Shown: positions 31,116 to 37,962 of the stretch, one piece after another
Numbering within the stretch: position 1 is the first letter of the stretch
How the letters are laid out: the number at the start of each line of letters is the position of its first letter
NCBI RefSeq assembly: GCF_004349215.1
Contig: NZ_SMKU01000050.1
Span: 1-37,962, forward strand
Length of the DNA stretch: 37,962 nucleotides
Origin: Actinomadura rubrisoli
GTDB lineage: Bacteria > Actinomycetota > Actinomycetes > Streptosporangiales > Streptosporangiaceae
Direction of reading: 5' to 3'
Translations under genes and position numbers: made by a program
The notes under the pieces: model-generated
Database searches by the model: none
What the model saw: only the letters and a program-made list of their open reading frames with translations
What the model was told of the DNA's origin: nothing

Positions 31116-32045
31116 TCACCAGGCGGCGGCGCCGGTGAACGCCGTCGGGTGCGGCCGGTAGCCCAGGACGGCGCGCGCGGCGGTGAGGTCCAGGGTGCGC
31201 TCGACCGCCAGATGGCTGATCGCGTAGCGGGTGACGCGCGGCGGCTCCGGGCGGCGGGCCAGCAGGAACGCGCCCTCGACGGCCGCGGCGAGCGGCCGGG
31301 CGAGCCCCGCCGGGGCGTAGACGGGCCGGGCCCGGACGCCGCGCTCGTGCAGGATCGCGCGGAACGCCTCGTCGACGGTCACCGGGAACACGTCCGCGAC
31401 GTTGAACACGCCCGACCCGACCGGCCCGGTGGCGGCGAGCACGCAGGCCCGGACGAGGTTGGCGATCGAGGTGAGGCTGATCCGCTGGCGGCCCGTCCCG
31501 ACCGCGGGCAGGAGCGGGCCGCGTACCGCGGACAGGACGCGCGGCAGCAGCGTGGTGTCGCCGGGACCGTAGACGGCGTGCGGCCGGAGCACGATCGCCG
31601 AGCGGCGCGCGAGGACCGCGCGCTCGGCGGCGGCCTTGGAGGCCCCGTAGGCGTTGAGGTAGCGGCCGACCGGCGCCTCGTCCTCGGTGACCATGACGCT
31701 CGGACGGAACGGGTCGTACACGCTGGCGGTGCTGACGTGCACGAACCGGGCGCCGGGGAACGCGGCCAGGGCGTTGCAAGTGCCGGTGAGGTTGGCGGCG
31801 AACAGTGCGGCGGCGGGCCCCCAGTCGGTGACGCTGCCCGCGCAGTGGACGACGGCGTCGACGTCCGGCGCGTCCGGGATCGGGCCGGCGGTGAGGTCCC
31901 AGGACCGGTACGCCGCCCCGCCCAGATGCCCCGGGCCGACGGCCGGGCGGCGCCCGAACGCGAAGGTCGTGACGCCCTGCCCGGTGAGCGCGCGGCACAC
32001 CGCCCCGCCGACGAACCCGGAGGCGCCCGTCACGGCGATCCTCAC
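31116..32045 (-). CDS. OleD-like NAD(P)-dependent beta-keto reductase (extended SDR)
   Basis: 309 residues of the 3-beta-HSD/NAD-epimerase type. The Rossmann motif TGASGFVG is at 6-13; catalytic S105 (HVSTASVY) and Y133-x-x-x-K137 (YGASK) are intact. The segment H-A-V-Y-G-P-G-D-T-T-L-L-P-R followed by G-R-Q-R-I-S-L-T-S-I-x-N-L-V-R-A resembles OleD, which reduces 2-alkyl-3-ketoacyl products of OleA to 3-hydroxy acids. A sterol or sugar nucleotide dehydrogenase is the alternative. Start GTG overlaps the stop of the adenylating enzyme (GTGA). It is the fifth gene of the operon. Confidence 0.75.
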   Translation of the reverse strand: MRIAVTGASGFVGGAVCRALTGQGVTTFAFGRRPAVGPGHLGGAAYRSWDLTAGPIPDAPDVDAVVHCAGSVTDWGPAAALFAANLTGTCNALAAFPGARFVHVSTASVYDPFRPSVMVTEDEAPVGRYLNAYGASKAAAERAVLARRSAIVLRPHAVYGPGDTTLLPRVLSAVRGPLLPAVGTGRQRISLTSIANLVRACVLAATGPVGSGVFNVADVFPVTVDEAFRAILHERGVRARPVYAPAGLARPLAAAVEGAFLLARRPEPPRVTRYAISHLAVERTLDLTAARAVLGYRPHPTAFTGAAAW

Positions 32046-33556
32046 GGCGCCACCATTTCGCGGAGGCGCGGGCGGTCCAGCTTGCGGGTCCGTCCCGAGC
32101 GGGGCAGCTCGTCCAGGACGACGACGCGGTCCGGGAGGGCGTCGTGGTCGATGACGTCCGGGAGGGTGCGGCGGAGCCGGGCGGGGAGGTCGGCCGGTCC
32201 CACGACGGCGAGGACGACCTCCTCGTCCCCGGTCAGCGGGTCCGGGACGCCGACGATCGCGGCGTCGGCCACGCCGGGGAGCGCGGCGATCGACGGCTCG
32301 TACAGGCCCGGGTAGAGGTTGAACTTGCCGCGGATCAGCATGTCCTTCTTGCGGCCCACGAGGACGAGGCGGCCCGCGTCCAGCCGGGCGAGGTCGCCGG
32401 TGGGCAGCTCGGCGAGGGGTTCGGCGCCGAGGTGGCCGCGGCACAGGTTCGGGCCGGACAGCAGCAGCTCGCCGTCCCCGGCCAGGCGGGCGCCGACGCC
32501 CGGCAGGGGCGTGCCGAGGAGGTCCCCGGCGGCGCCGGACGCGGTGTGGGCGAGCTTCTCGTCCGCCGACGCGATGGCGACCGGGAGGATCTCCGTCATC
32601 GCGTACACCGACAGGACCTCGGCGGACGGCGCCGCCGCGACCGCGCGGCGCAGGATCGCGGCCGGCGCCGGGGCCGCGCCCAGCAGCACGTGCCGCAGCG
32701 TGGACGGCAGCTCCGGCACCGCGTCCAGGATCTCGGCGAGGTGGACGGGCACGCAGAACGTGTGGGTGGCGCCGCGCTCGCGCATCAGCCGCGCGAAGTC
32801 CGCCGGGGGGCAGGACAGCGGCGGCATCGACCAGCGGGCCCCCGAGATCAGCGTCGGCAGGCCCAGCATGAGCTGGTCGGTGTGGACGACGTCGCCGGGG
32901 CCGAGGGGCATCCGGCCGCGGAACAGGCCGAGGGCCGCCGCGAGGGACGCCTGCGTGTGGACGACCGCGCGCGGGTCGTCCGTCGTCCCCGAGGTGAAGA
33001 TCACCGCGGCGGGGGCGTCCGGATCGCCCGCCTCGTCCGGCTCGGGCGCCTCGCCCGCCGCCAGCCGCGCGAACGGCAGGGCGCCGCGCGGGACGCCGGG
33101 CAGCCGCCGCCCGACGTGGATGTGCCGCATCGGGCCCTCGCCGGGGATCCGGAGGCCGGCCAGGTCGGGCAGGAGCAGCCCGCGCCGCCGCGCGTACGCC
33201 CGGACGGGCCGCAGGCGACTGCCCGCGTACAGGACCGACTCGGCCGCCGACCAGCGCGGGCGGGCCAGCCGCAGGCGGGCGGTGAACATCGCGGGCCCGG
33301 CGCCGGGGTCGGCGAACACCACGACGCCCCCGGCCGCCACGACCCCCAGGGCCAGGACGAGCGACTCCGGCGAGGGTCTGACGGAGAACAGCACGCCGTC
33401 GCCCGCCGCCAGGCCCGCGCCGAGCAGGCCGTGCCGGACCGCGAGGACCTGCCGCCGCAGCTCCCCGTACGTCAACTCGGCGCCGTCGCCCGAGACCAGC
33501 GCGACCCCGCCGGGCGTGCGGGCGGCCTGGTCGAGCAGCTGCCTGACGAGCGTCAC
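32042..33556 (-). CDS. OleC-like adenylate-forming enzyme (beta-lactone synthetase candidate)
   Basis: 504 residues of the ANL superfamily. The P-loop is IFTSGTTDDPRAVVH (186-200), A5 is Y-A-M-T-E-I-L-P-V-A (318-327), A7 TGDLARLD (386-393), A8 GRKKDMLIRGKFNLYP (401-416), and the A10 lysine is in R-K492-L-D. The T-E-x-L-P-V-A-x-I pattern followed by E, then G, T-P-L-P-G is that of OleC proteins, where TEALPVA is typical; OleC converts the 2-alkyl-3-hydroxy acid to a beta-lactone with ATP. Ordinary fatty acyl-CoA ligases lack the L-P-V-A continuation. A plain acyl-AMP or CoA ligase remains possible. Start GTG overlaps the P450 stop (GTGA), preceded by GGGAGGTGG. Confidence 0.75.
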   Translation of the reverse strand: MTLVRQLLDQAARTPGGVALVSGDGAELTYGELRRQVLAVRHGLLGAGLAAGDGVLFSVRPSPESLVLALGVVAAGGVVVFADPGAGPAMFTARLRLARPRWSAAESVLYAGSRLRPVRAYARRRGLLLPDLAGLRIPGEGPMRHIHVGRRLPGVPRGALPFARLAAGEAPEPDEAGDPDAPAAVIFTSGTTDDPRAVVHTQASLAAALGLFRGRMPLGPGDVVHTDQLMLGLPTLISGARWSMPPLSCPPADFARLMRERGATHTFCVPVHLAEILDAVPELPSTLRHVLLGAAPAPAAILRRAVAAAPSAEVLSVYAMTEILPVAIASADEKLAHTASGAAGDLLGTPLPGVGARLAGDGELLLSGPNLCRGHLGAEPLAELPTGDLARLDAGRLVLVGRKKDMLIRGKFNLYPGLYEPSIAALPGVADAAIVGVPDPLTGDEEVVLAVVGPADLPARLRRTLPDVIDHDALPDRVVVLDELPRSGRTRKLDRPRLREMVAP

Positions 33557-34755
33557 GCCGCCACCTCCCCGTTCGTCGAGCCCCGCGCCGGGCCGGGCGC
33601 CGGCTCCCGCGTCGAGCGGACCGTGAGCGTCCGGTAGGTCGGGATCAGGACGCGGCGGGCCGCCGACCGCCCGGTGATCTCCAGCGGCGCGGCGGCGAGC
33701 AGCGTCCGGGCGACGAGCCGGATCTCCGCCATCGCCAGCGGGTACCCGATGCAGAAGTGCGGGCCCGCGCCGAACCACAGCCGCCGCAGCTCGGGCGGGT
33801 GCGGCCGGTCCAGGTCGAACGGCCCGTACGCGCGGCAGCAGTTGTGGGTGGCGATCAGCACCCGGTCCCCGGGCCGGACCGCGATCCCGCCGACCGTCGC
33901 GGGACGGGCCACGCTGCGCAGCATCACCGGTGTCGGGGTCGTCGCGCGCATCGCCTCGTCCACGGCCCGGCCGAGGAGCCCGCCGGGGTCGGCGGCGACG
34001 TCGTCGAGCCGTCCCGAGTCGGCGAGCAGGGCGATCAGGCGGGGCAGCAGCGTGGCGACCGTCTCGGTGCCGGTGAGGAAGAACGCCCCGGCGGCGCCCC
34101 TGGCCTCGTCCGCCGAGAGCCCGAGGGCCCGCATCCGCCCCATCACCGTGGATTCGTCCCCGGCCGCGTACGCCTTCGCGGCGATGTCGCCGAGCGGGTC
34201 CAGCACCGCGCGGGCCCGCCCCACCTGCGCCGGGGAGAGCCGCCGCGTCCGCAGCGAGATCATCGACACGATCCGCTCGCCCTGCGCGAACAGGTCGCGG
34301 AAGGCGGCCTCCGACCGCGTCTCCAGGCCGATGACCTCGCCGATCACCGCGCCCGCCAGCACCCGGGAGGCGTCCACCAGATCGACGGACGCCCCGCTCG
34401 CGAGCCGGCCGGAGAGCCGCTCCAGCGGCTCCGCCAGCACGCGGGCGCACAGCTCCCCGGCATAGGACGGCGTGAACAGGTCGGCGAGGCGGCGGCGGAG
34501 GGCCCGATGCGCGTCCCCCTCCATGTTGAGCAGGACGGAAGGGCCGAGGACCGGCGTCCACAGCTCCCCGGGCGAGCCCGGCCCGTCCTTGCGGAACCTC
34601 TCGCCGTCCATGAGCACCTCGCGGGCCAGGGACGCGTCGTTGACGACGACGCCGACGCCGGGCACGCGCACGGCGGGGCCGCGGCGGGCGACGCCGCGCA
34701 GCAGCGGGTACGCCAGCGGGTGCGCGGTCAGGTAGAGGCGGCGTTCCCAGTTCAT
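33553..34755 (-). CDS. Cytochrome P450 (operon-internal)
   Basis: 400 residues, a soluble bacterial P450. The I-helix oxygen motif is T228-G-T-E-T232 (Thr in place of the usual first Ala), ExxR is E267-A-M-R270, and the haem-binding loop is F-G-A-G-P-H-F-C335-I-G. The PERF-like region is altered to RPHPPELRRLWF. It should hydroxylate, epoxidise or decarboxylate a hydrophobic intermediate, with electrons from a ferredoxin not encoded here. It overlaps its neighbours on both sides (ATGA with the glycosyltransferase, GTGA with the adenylating enzyme). It resembles the second P450 at 36702, especially in the C-terminal R-R-V-L-x-P-x-Y end. Confidence 0.92.
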   Translation of the reverse strand: MNWERRLYLTAHPLAYPLLRGVARRGPAVRVPGVGVVVNDASLAREVLMDGERFRKDGPGSPGELWTPVLGPSVLLNMEGDAHRALRRRLADLFTPSYAGELCARVLAEPLERLSGRLASGASVDLVDASRVLAGAVIGEVIGLETRSEAAFRDLFAQGERIVSMISLRTRRLSPAQVGRARAVLDPLGDIAAKAYAAGDESTVMGRMRALGLSADEARGAAGAFFLTGTETVATLLPRLIALLADSGRLDDVAADPGGLLGRAVDEAMRATTPTPVMLRSVARPATVGGIAVRPGDRVLIATHNCCRAYGPFDLDRPHPPELRRLWFGAGPHFCIGYPLAMAEIRLVARTLLAAAPLEITGRSAARRVLIPTYRTLTVRSTREPAPGPARGSTNGEVAA

Positions 34756-35504
34756 CGGATGTCCACCACCGCGGGCCTGTACCGGTGGTCGGCGTACCAG
34801 CCGAGCGTCCTGACCAGGCCGAACGCGCGCAGGCGCCGCACCGACCCGTACACCACCACGTCCGCCCGCAGCCCGTAGGCGGCGGTCAGGCGGCGGACGC
34901 GGTTGACCAGTGCGCGGTCCTCGTGGACATCCTCGATGCGGGTGCGCGGGAAGCCGCCCGCCCGCTCGTACAGCCCGGCGGTGATGGCCACGTTGCAGCC
35001 GGGCATCATCACGTAGGGGCCGAGGTAGAGCGGGTCGCGGTTGCCGGGCCGGAACCGTCCGAACAGCGCGGCGGCCTCCACGACGGCGGGCAGCAGCCGC
35101 CGCTCCCAGAATCTCAGCGCGAACTCGTCGGTGCGCGGGCGCAGCGGCCCGCTGACCATCTCCAGCCCGTCGCCGAACGCCCGCTTCACCGCCGCGATCC
35201 AGCCCCGGTGCGGCAGGCAGTCGGCGTCGGTGCGGGCGATGTGCGTGGCCCCTGCGCGGATGGCGTGCCGGATGCCGGTGTCGGCGGCGGCGCCCGTCCC
35301 CTTCTCGGGCTCGTGGACGATCCGCACGTCCAGCGCCGGGTGGCCCTCGGCGAACTCCCGGACGACCTCGGCCGTCGCGTCGGTGCTCGCGTTGTCCACC
35401 ACCACGAGCGCGAACCCGGTGTCGGTCTGCTCGGCGAGGCGCCGCAGCGTCGCGCCGATCGACCGCTCCTCGTCGTAGGCGGGGATGACGACCCACAGGC
35501 GCAT
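34752..35504 (-). CDS. Family 2 glycosyltransferase
   Basis: 250 residues, GT-A fold. VVIPAYDEERSIGATL (5-20) is the nucleotide-binding start, VVVDNASTDAT (33-43) follows, and the metal-binding DxD is D93-A-D95 in IARTDADCLPHRGW. A later E-D-x-H-E-D (about residue 210) supplies the likely catalytic base. No membrane helix is evident. It could glycosylate the product of the neighbouring enzymes or elongate a lipid-linked sugar. It starts 2 nt after the ketosynthase stop and overlaps the P450 gene, so it belongs to the same transcript. Confidence 0.9.
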   Translation of the reverse strand: MRLWVVIPAYDEERSIGATLRRLAEQTDTGFALVVVDNASTDATAEVVREFAEGHPALDVRIVHEPEKGTGAAADTGIRHAIRAGATHIARTDADCLPHRGWIAAVKRAFGDGLEMVSGPLRPRTDEFALRFWERRLLPAVVEAAALFGRFRPGNRDPLYLGPYVMMPGCNVAITAGLYERAGGFPRTRIEDVHEDRALVNRVRRLTAAYGLRADVVVYGSVRRLRAFGLVRTLGWYADHRYRPAVVDIR

Positions 35505-35506
35505 GG

Positions 35507-36508
35507 TCACAGCTCCGCGAAGACGACGCCGAGGCTGATCCCGCCCGCGAGCCCGACCAGCGCGACCCGGTCGCCCGGCCCGCACCGTCCCTCGGCGAGC
35601 GCGGTGGCGAGCTGAAGCGGCAGGCTCGCCGAGGCCACGTTGCCGTGCTCGGGCAGCGTGACGACGAGCCGGTCGGCCGGGATCCCGAGCGTCCCCCGCA
35701 GCGTCTCCAGGTAGCGGACGGTGACCTGGTGGACGGCGACGATCGCGAAGTCGTCCCAGATCAGACCCGTCTTCTGCAGCGCGGTGTCGAAGAGTTCGGG
35801 GCCGCTTGCGACGAACACGTCCTTGAGACGCCGCCCGTCCCCGCTGAAGTAGCCGTACTCGGGGTCGCGGGGGTGCATCGACCCGCCGCCCGGCAGCGTC
35901 CCGACCCGCCAGGCGCTGGAGACGGCGGCGAAGTCCCGGTAGAAGATCCCGCCGTCCGGTGCGGCCTCCACCATCATCGCGGCGCCGCCGTCCGACAGCG
36001 TGTAGCCGGCGAACGCGTCCGCGAACTGCGCCCGGTCGCGCACCTTCCAGCGGACCGCGCGGGACGGGCTCTCGCCCGTGCACACCAGGACCCGCTCGTA
36101 CTGCCCGGTGCGGATCAGCGCGTCCGCCATCTGGAGGCCGTTGAGGAAGCTGTTGCAGGCGTTCTTGACGTCGAAGACCGGGCAGCCCGCGCCGAGCTTG
36201 GCCGCGACGATGTGCGCGGTGGCGGGCTCGACGAGGTCCTGCGACGCCGACCCGAAGATCAGCAGGTCGAGCCGGTCCGGCCCGAGCCCCCGCTCGGCCA
36301 GGACGCGGCGGGCGGCGGCGACGGCCAGGTCGGACGCCTGCTCGCCGGCGCCCATGACGTGCCGGGCGCGGATGCCGGTCATCCGCTCGACGATCGTCGG
36401 GGGCGGCCGGTAGCCGCCGCCCCCGGCGGCGACGCGGGCCTCGACCTCGGCGCTGGTGACCGTGCGCTCGGGCAGGTGCGCCGCGACGGCCGTGATGCGG
36501 GCTCTCAT
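35507..36508 (-). CDS. OleA-like ketosynthase (KAS III family)
   Basis: 333 residues of the thiolase fold. The triad C118 (KNACNSFLNG), H260 (VAVHQVT) and N290 (EHGNVASAS) is complete. E94 in D-L-V-E-P-A-T-A-H-I-V sits in the E-P motif that carries the catalytic Glu of OleA, and the segment F-D-V-K-N-A-C-N-S-F-L-N-G-L-Q resembles OleA (FDxxNACxGFLDGM). OleA performs a non-decarboxylative Claisen condensation of two acyl-CoAs to a 2-alkyl-3-ketoacid. An ordinary FabH, or a ketosynthase priming another pathway, is the alternative. It is the first gene of the five-gene operon. Confidence 0.8.
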   Translation of the reverse strand: MRARITAVAAHLPERTVTSAEVEARVAAGGGGYRPPPTIVERMTGIRARHVMGAGEQASDLAVAAARRVLAERGLGPDRLDLLIFGSASQDLVEPATAHIVAAKLGAGCPVFDVKNACNSFLNGLQMADALIRTGQYERVLVCTGESPSRAVRWKVRDRAQFADAFAGYTLSDGGAAMMVEAAPDGGIFYRDFAAVSSAWRVGTLPGGGSMHPRDPEYGYFSGDGRRLKDVFVASGPELFDTALQKTGLIWDDFAIVAVHQVTVRYLETLRGTLGIPADRLVVTLPEHGNVASASLPLQLATALAEGRCGPGDRVALVGLAGGISLGVVFAEL

Positions 36509-36701
36509 GGGCTGGATCCCCCGGTTCCTCGTGCTCCGTGGACGACGGACCCAGGCTCGCCGGTCCCGCGGCTCCCGGACAGGGAGACCCTACGGAACTT
36601 CCGCTGGGCGTTGTAACCCAATTCGCCGTGAGTACTACCACTCATCCGGTTCGGTGGCTCTGCCCTCCCCGGGCGGCGCCGCCGCCCGGCACAATCGCCG
36701 G
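36509..36701. promoter_or_regulatory. Divergent promoter region between the OleA-like and P450 genes
   Basis: A 193-bp spacer that must drive both the five-gene operon and the second P450. TTGTAA (36611-36616) with TACTAC (36633-36638) at 16 nt is a possible plus-strand promoter. CACAAT (36690-36695) ends 7 nt before the P450 GTG, which would allow a leaderless transcript, but no -35 accompanies it. I see no strong inverted repeat and no regulator gene nearby. Confidence 0.35.
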
Positions 36702-37919
36702 GTGACCAGCACAGAGATCAAAACCACGGGGATCAAAACCACGGGGATCAAGAATGCCGCCCGGCACGAGGCGCGGCTGCTGTGGGCGGGCAACCCCGGC
36801 CTCTTCGCCCTCCTCCAGGCCGCCCGGCACATGGGCCCGATCGCGCGCGTGCCCCGGCTCGGCTGGATCGTGACGGATCCGGTCCTCGCCCGCCGCGTCC
36901 TGAACGACCACGACGGCTTCGGCATGAACGGCGAGGGCGGCGTCGGCCACCTGTGGACCCAGCTCTTCGGGGACGAGATGGGGCGGTTCTTCGGCGGCGC
37001 CCGGCACGCCGAAATCCGCACCCGGGCCCGCGACCTGTTCACCGAGGACGCCGCCCGCATCCTGGTGGAACGGTCACAGGGAGCCCATCACGCGAAGCTC
37101 GCGAAGCGGCTCGCGTCCGGCGGGACCGTGGACGTCGCCGACGCCGCCCGGGTCCTGGCGGGCCGGATGGTCGCCGACCTGCTCGGCCTCCCCGCGGACC
37201 GTCCGGACGACGCCTACCGCCAGGTCTTCGCCGCCGGGGAGCGGCTGGCCGGACTGGCGATGGGCACGACCGCGTCCACCGCCCTGGACCCGGCGACCGT
37301 CGCCGAGGCCCGCACGATCGTCGACGAGATCACCGCCGGGGTCCCCCGCGGCTACCGGGACGCCGGGACGGACACCCTCCTCGGCCGCTGCCGGGAGATG
37401 GGCCTCGGGCTGCCCCTCGCCCGCGGCCTGGCGACCCTGCTGGTGATCGCCGGGACCGAGACCGGCGCCTCCGGCACCGTCCGCACCGCCGCGCTGCTGC
37501 ACGACACCGGGCAGCAGCGGGCGCTGCTCGCCGATCCCGCGCTGATGGACAACGCCGTCCGCGAGGGCCTCCGCGTCGCCACCCCCGCCGCCGTGATCGG
37601 CCGCCACGTCGCCCGCGACGCGACGGTCGGCGGCCGGACGCTCCGCACCGGCGACCGGGTCCTCCTGCTGACCTACCTCGCCACCAACGGCGCCGGCCCG
37701 TTCGACGTCCGCCGTGCCTACGTGCCCGAGACCCGCCAGCTGTGGTTCGGCGGGGGCCGCCATCTGTGCCTGGGCGCGGCCGTCGCCCGCACCCAGGTCA
37801 CCCGGATGCTCCAGACGCTCCTGCACACCGGCCGCCCGTACCGCGTCGTCTCCCGCCGCGCCGCCCGCCGCGTCCTGGTCCCGGCGTACGCGGAACTGCG
37901 CATCAGGCCGGCCGACTGA
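36702..37919 (+). CDS. Cytochrome P450 (divergent, related to the operon P450)
   Basis: 405 residues. The I-helix motif is A250-G-T-E-T254, ExxR is E288-G-L-R291, and the haem loop is F-G-G-G-R-H-L-C356-L-G. The order and spacing are those of a complete P450. It shares with the operon P450 the R-L-A-S-G-x-x-V-D-x-x-D-A-x-R-V-L-A-G segment and the R-A-A-R-R-V-L-x-P-x-Y C-terminus, which suggests that one arose from the other by duplication. I chose GTG 36702 as start because P450 homology begins soon after, although no clear ribosome site is visible. The N-terminus contains a duplicated pentapeptide IKTTG. It probably tailors the same product as the divergent operon. Confidence 0.88.
   Translation: MTSTEIKTTGIKTTGIKNAARHEARLLWAGNPGLFALLQAARHMGPIARVPRLGWIVTDPVLARRVLNDHDGFGMNGEGGVGHLWTQLFGDEMGRFFGGARHAEIRTRARDLFTEDAARILVERSQGAHHAKLAKRLASGGTVDVADAARVLAGRMVADLLGLPADRPDDAYRQVFAAGERLAGLAMGTTASTALDPATVAEARTIVDEITAGVPRGYRDAGTDTLLGRCREMGLGLPLARGLATLLVIAGTETGASGTVRTAALLHDTGQQRALLADPALMDNAVREGLRVATPAAVIGRHVARDATVGGRTLRTGDRVLLLTYLATNGAGPFDVRRAYVPETRQLWFGGGRHLCLGAAVARTQVTRMLQTLLHTGRPYRVVSRRAARRVLVPAYAELRIRPAD
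36717..36746. repeat. 15-bp tandem duplication at the P450 N-terminus
   Basis: ATCAAAACCACGGGG is repeated exactly twice (36717-36731, 36732-36746) and a third partial copy ATCAA follows. It encodes IKTTG-IKTTG-IK in the disordered N-terminal tail and is less GC-rich than the rest of the gene. Confidence 0.9.
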
Positions 37920-37962
37920 GCCGAGCCGTCTTGACTGGACGGGCCGCGCCGCCCCGGCCGGG

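Noticed and set aside
33553..37919. Either P450 as CYP125 or another steroid 26-hydroxylase serving the igr-like operon
   Set aside because: Neither haem loop nor the surrounding blocks resemble CYP125, no KstR-type site is present near them, and they sit in an unrelated overlapping operon.
1..37962. CRISPR arrays, tRNA/rRNA genes, insertion sequences, prophage or att sites
   Set aside because: I saw no regularly spaced repeats, no tRNA-like cloverleaf sequence, no transposase or integrase motif, and no phage structural genes on either strand.

Overview
The window is very GC-rich, densely coding DNA with GTG starts, ATGA/GTGA/TGATG stop-start overlaps and a steroid side-chain operon. These features point to a filamentous or nocardioform actinomycete. 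The steroid and uricolytic operons resemble those of Thermomonosporaceae/Streptosporangiales such as Actinomadura or Thermomonospora, but the genus is inferred from remembered family sequences, not from a search. I see no tRNA, rRNA, CRISPR array, insertion sequence or prophage.

Layout. (1) 58-2119: a rhomboid-like membrane protein and an AraC-type regulator on the minus strand, divergent from a small SAM methyltransferase. (2) 2199-4664: a 14-helix DHA2 drug exporter and a divergent TetR repressor, with inverted repeats between them. (3) 4666-8593: a divergent pair of large polytopic membrane proteins of GT-C-like or DUF2079 type. (4) 8590-14306: an igr-type operon for the last three-carbon cut of the cholesterol side chain (chsE1, chsE2, a fused chsH2-chsH1, ltp2) and a divergent KstR-like TetR gene, with a near-consensus KstR operator between them. 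(5) 14394-16114: an ECF sigma factor and a CU044_5270-type membrane partner, translationally coupled. (6) 16333-18129: a secreted streptogrisin-like protease and a small DUF397 protein. (7) 18214-29135: a nine-gene purine-to-ureidoglycolate operon with a divergent PucR regulator. (8) 29068-30107: a DUF4037 gene that looks broken. (9) 30180-37919: a tightly overlapped operon encoding an OleA-like ketosynthase, a GT2 glycosyltransferase, a P450, an OleC-like adenylating enzyme and an OleD-like reductase. A catalytically dead-looking alpha/beta-hydrolase lies downstream and a second, related P450 is divergent upstream.

How the genes work together. Region 4 should take the 3-oxo-pregnene-20-carboxyl-CoA type intermediate through dehydrogenation (ChsE1-ChsE2), hydration (ChsH) and retro-aldol cleavage (Ltp2), releasing propionyl-CoA and a 17-keto steroid. 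Region 7 should take xanthine and 8-oxoguanine to urate (Xdh, 8-oxoguanine deaminase). Urate then goes to S-allantoin (uricase, HIU hydrolase, OHCU decarboxylase), and allantoin to allantoate and then urea plus ureidoglycolate (allantoinase, allantoicase).

Region 9 is the best candidate for something undescribed. It has the condensing, reducing and beta-lactone-forming enzymes of long-chain olefin biosynthesis, but no recognisable OleB decarboxylase. It also has a P450 and a glycosyltransferase in the same overlapping transcript. I read it as a possible pathway to a tailored beta-lactone or 2-alkyl-3-hydroxy acid derivative. That product assignment is inference.
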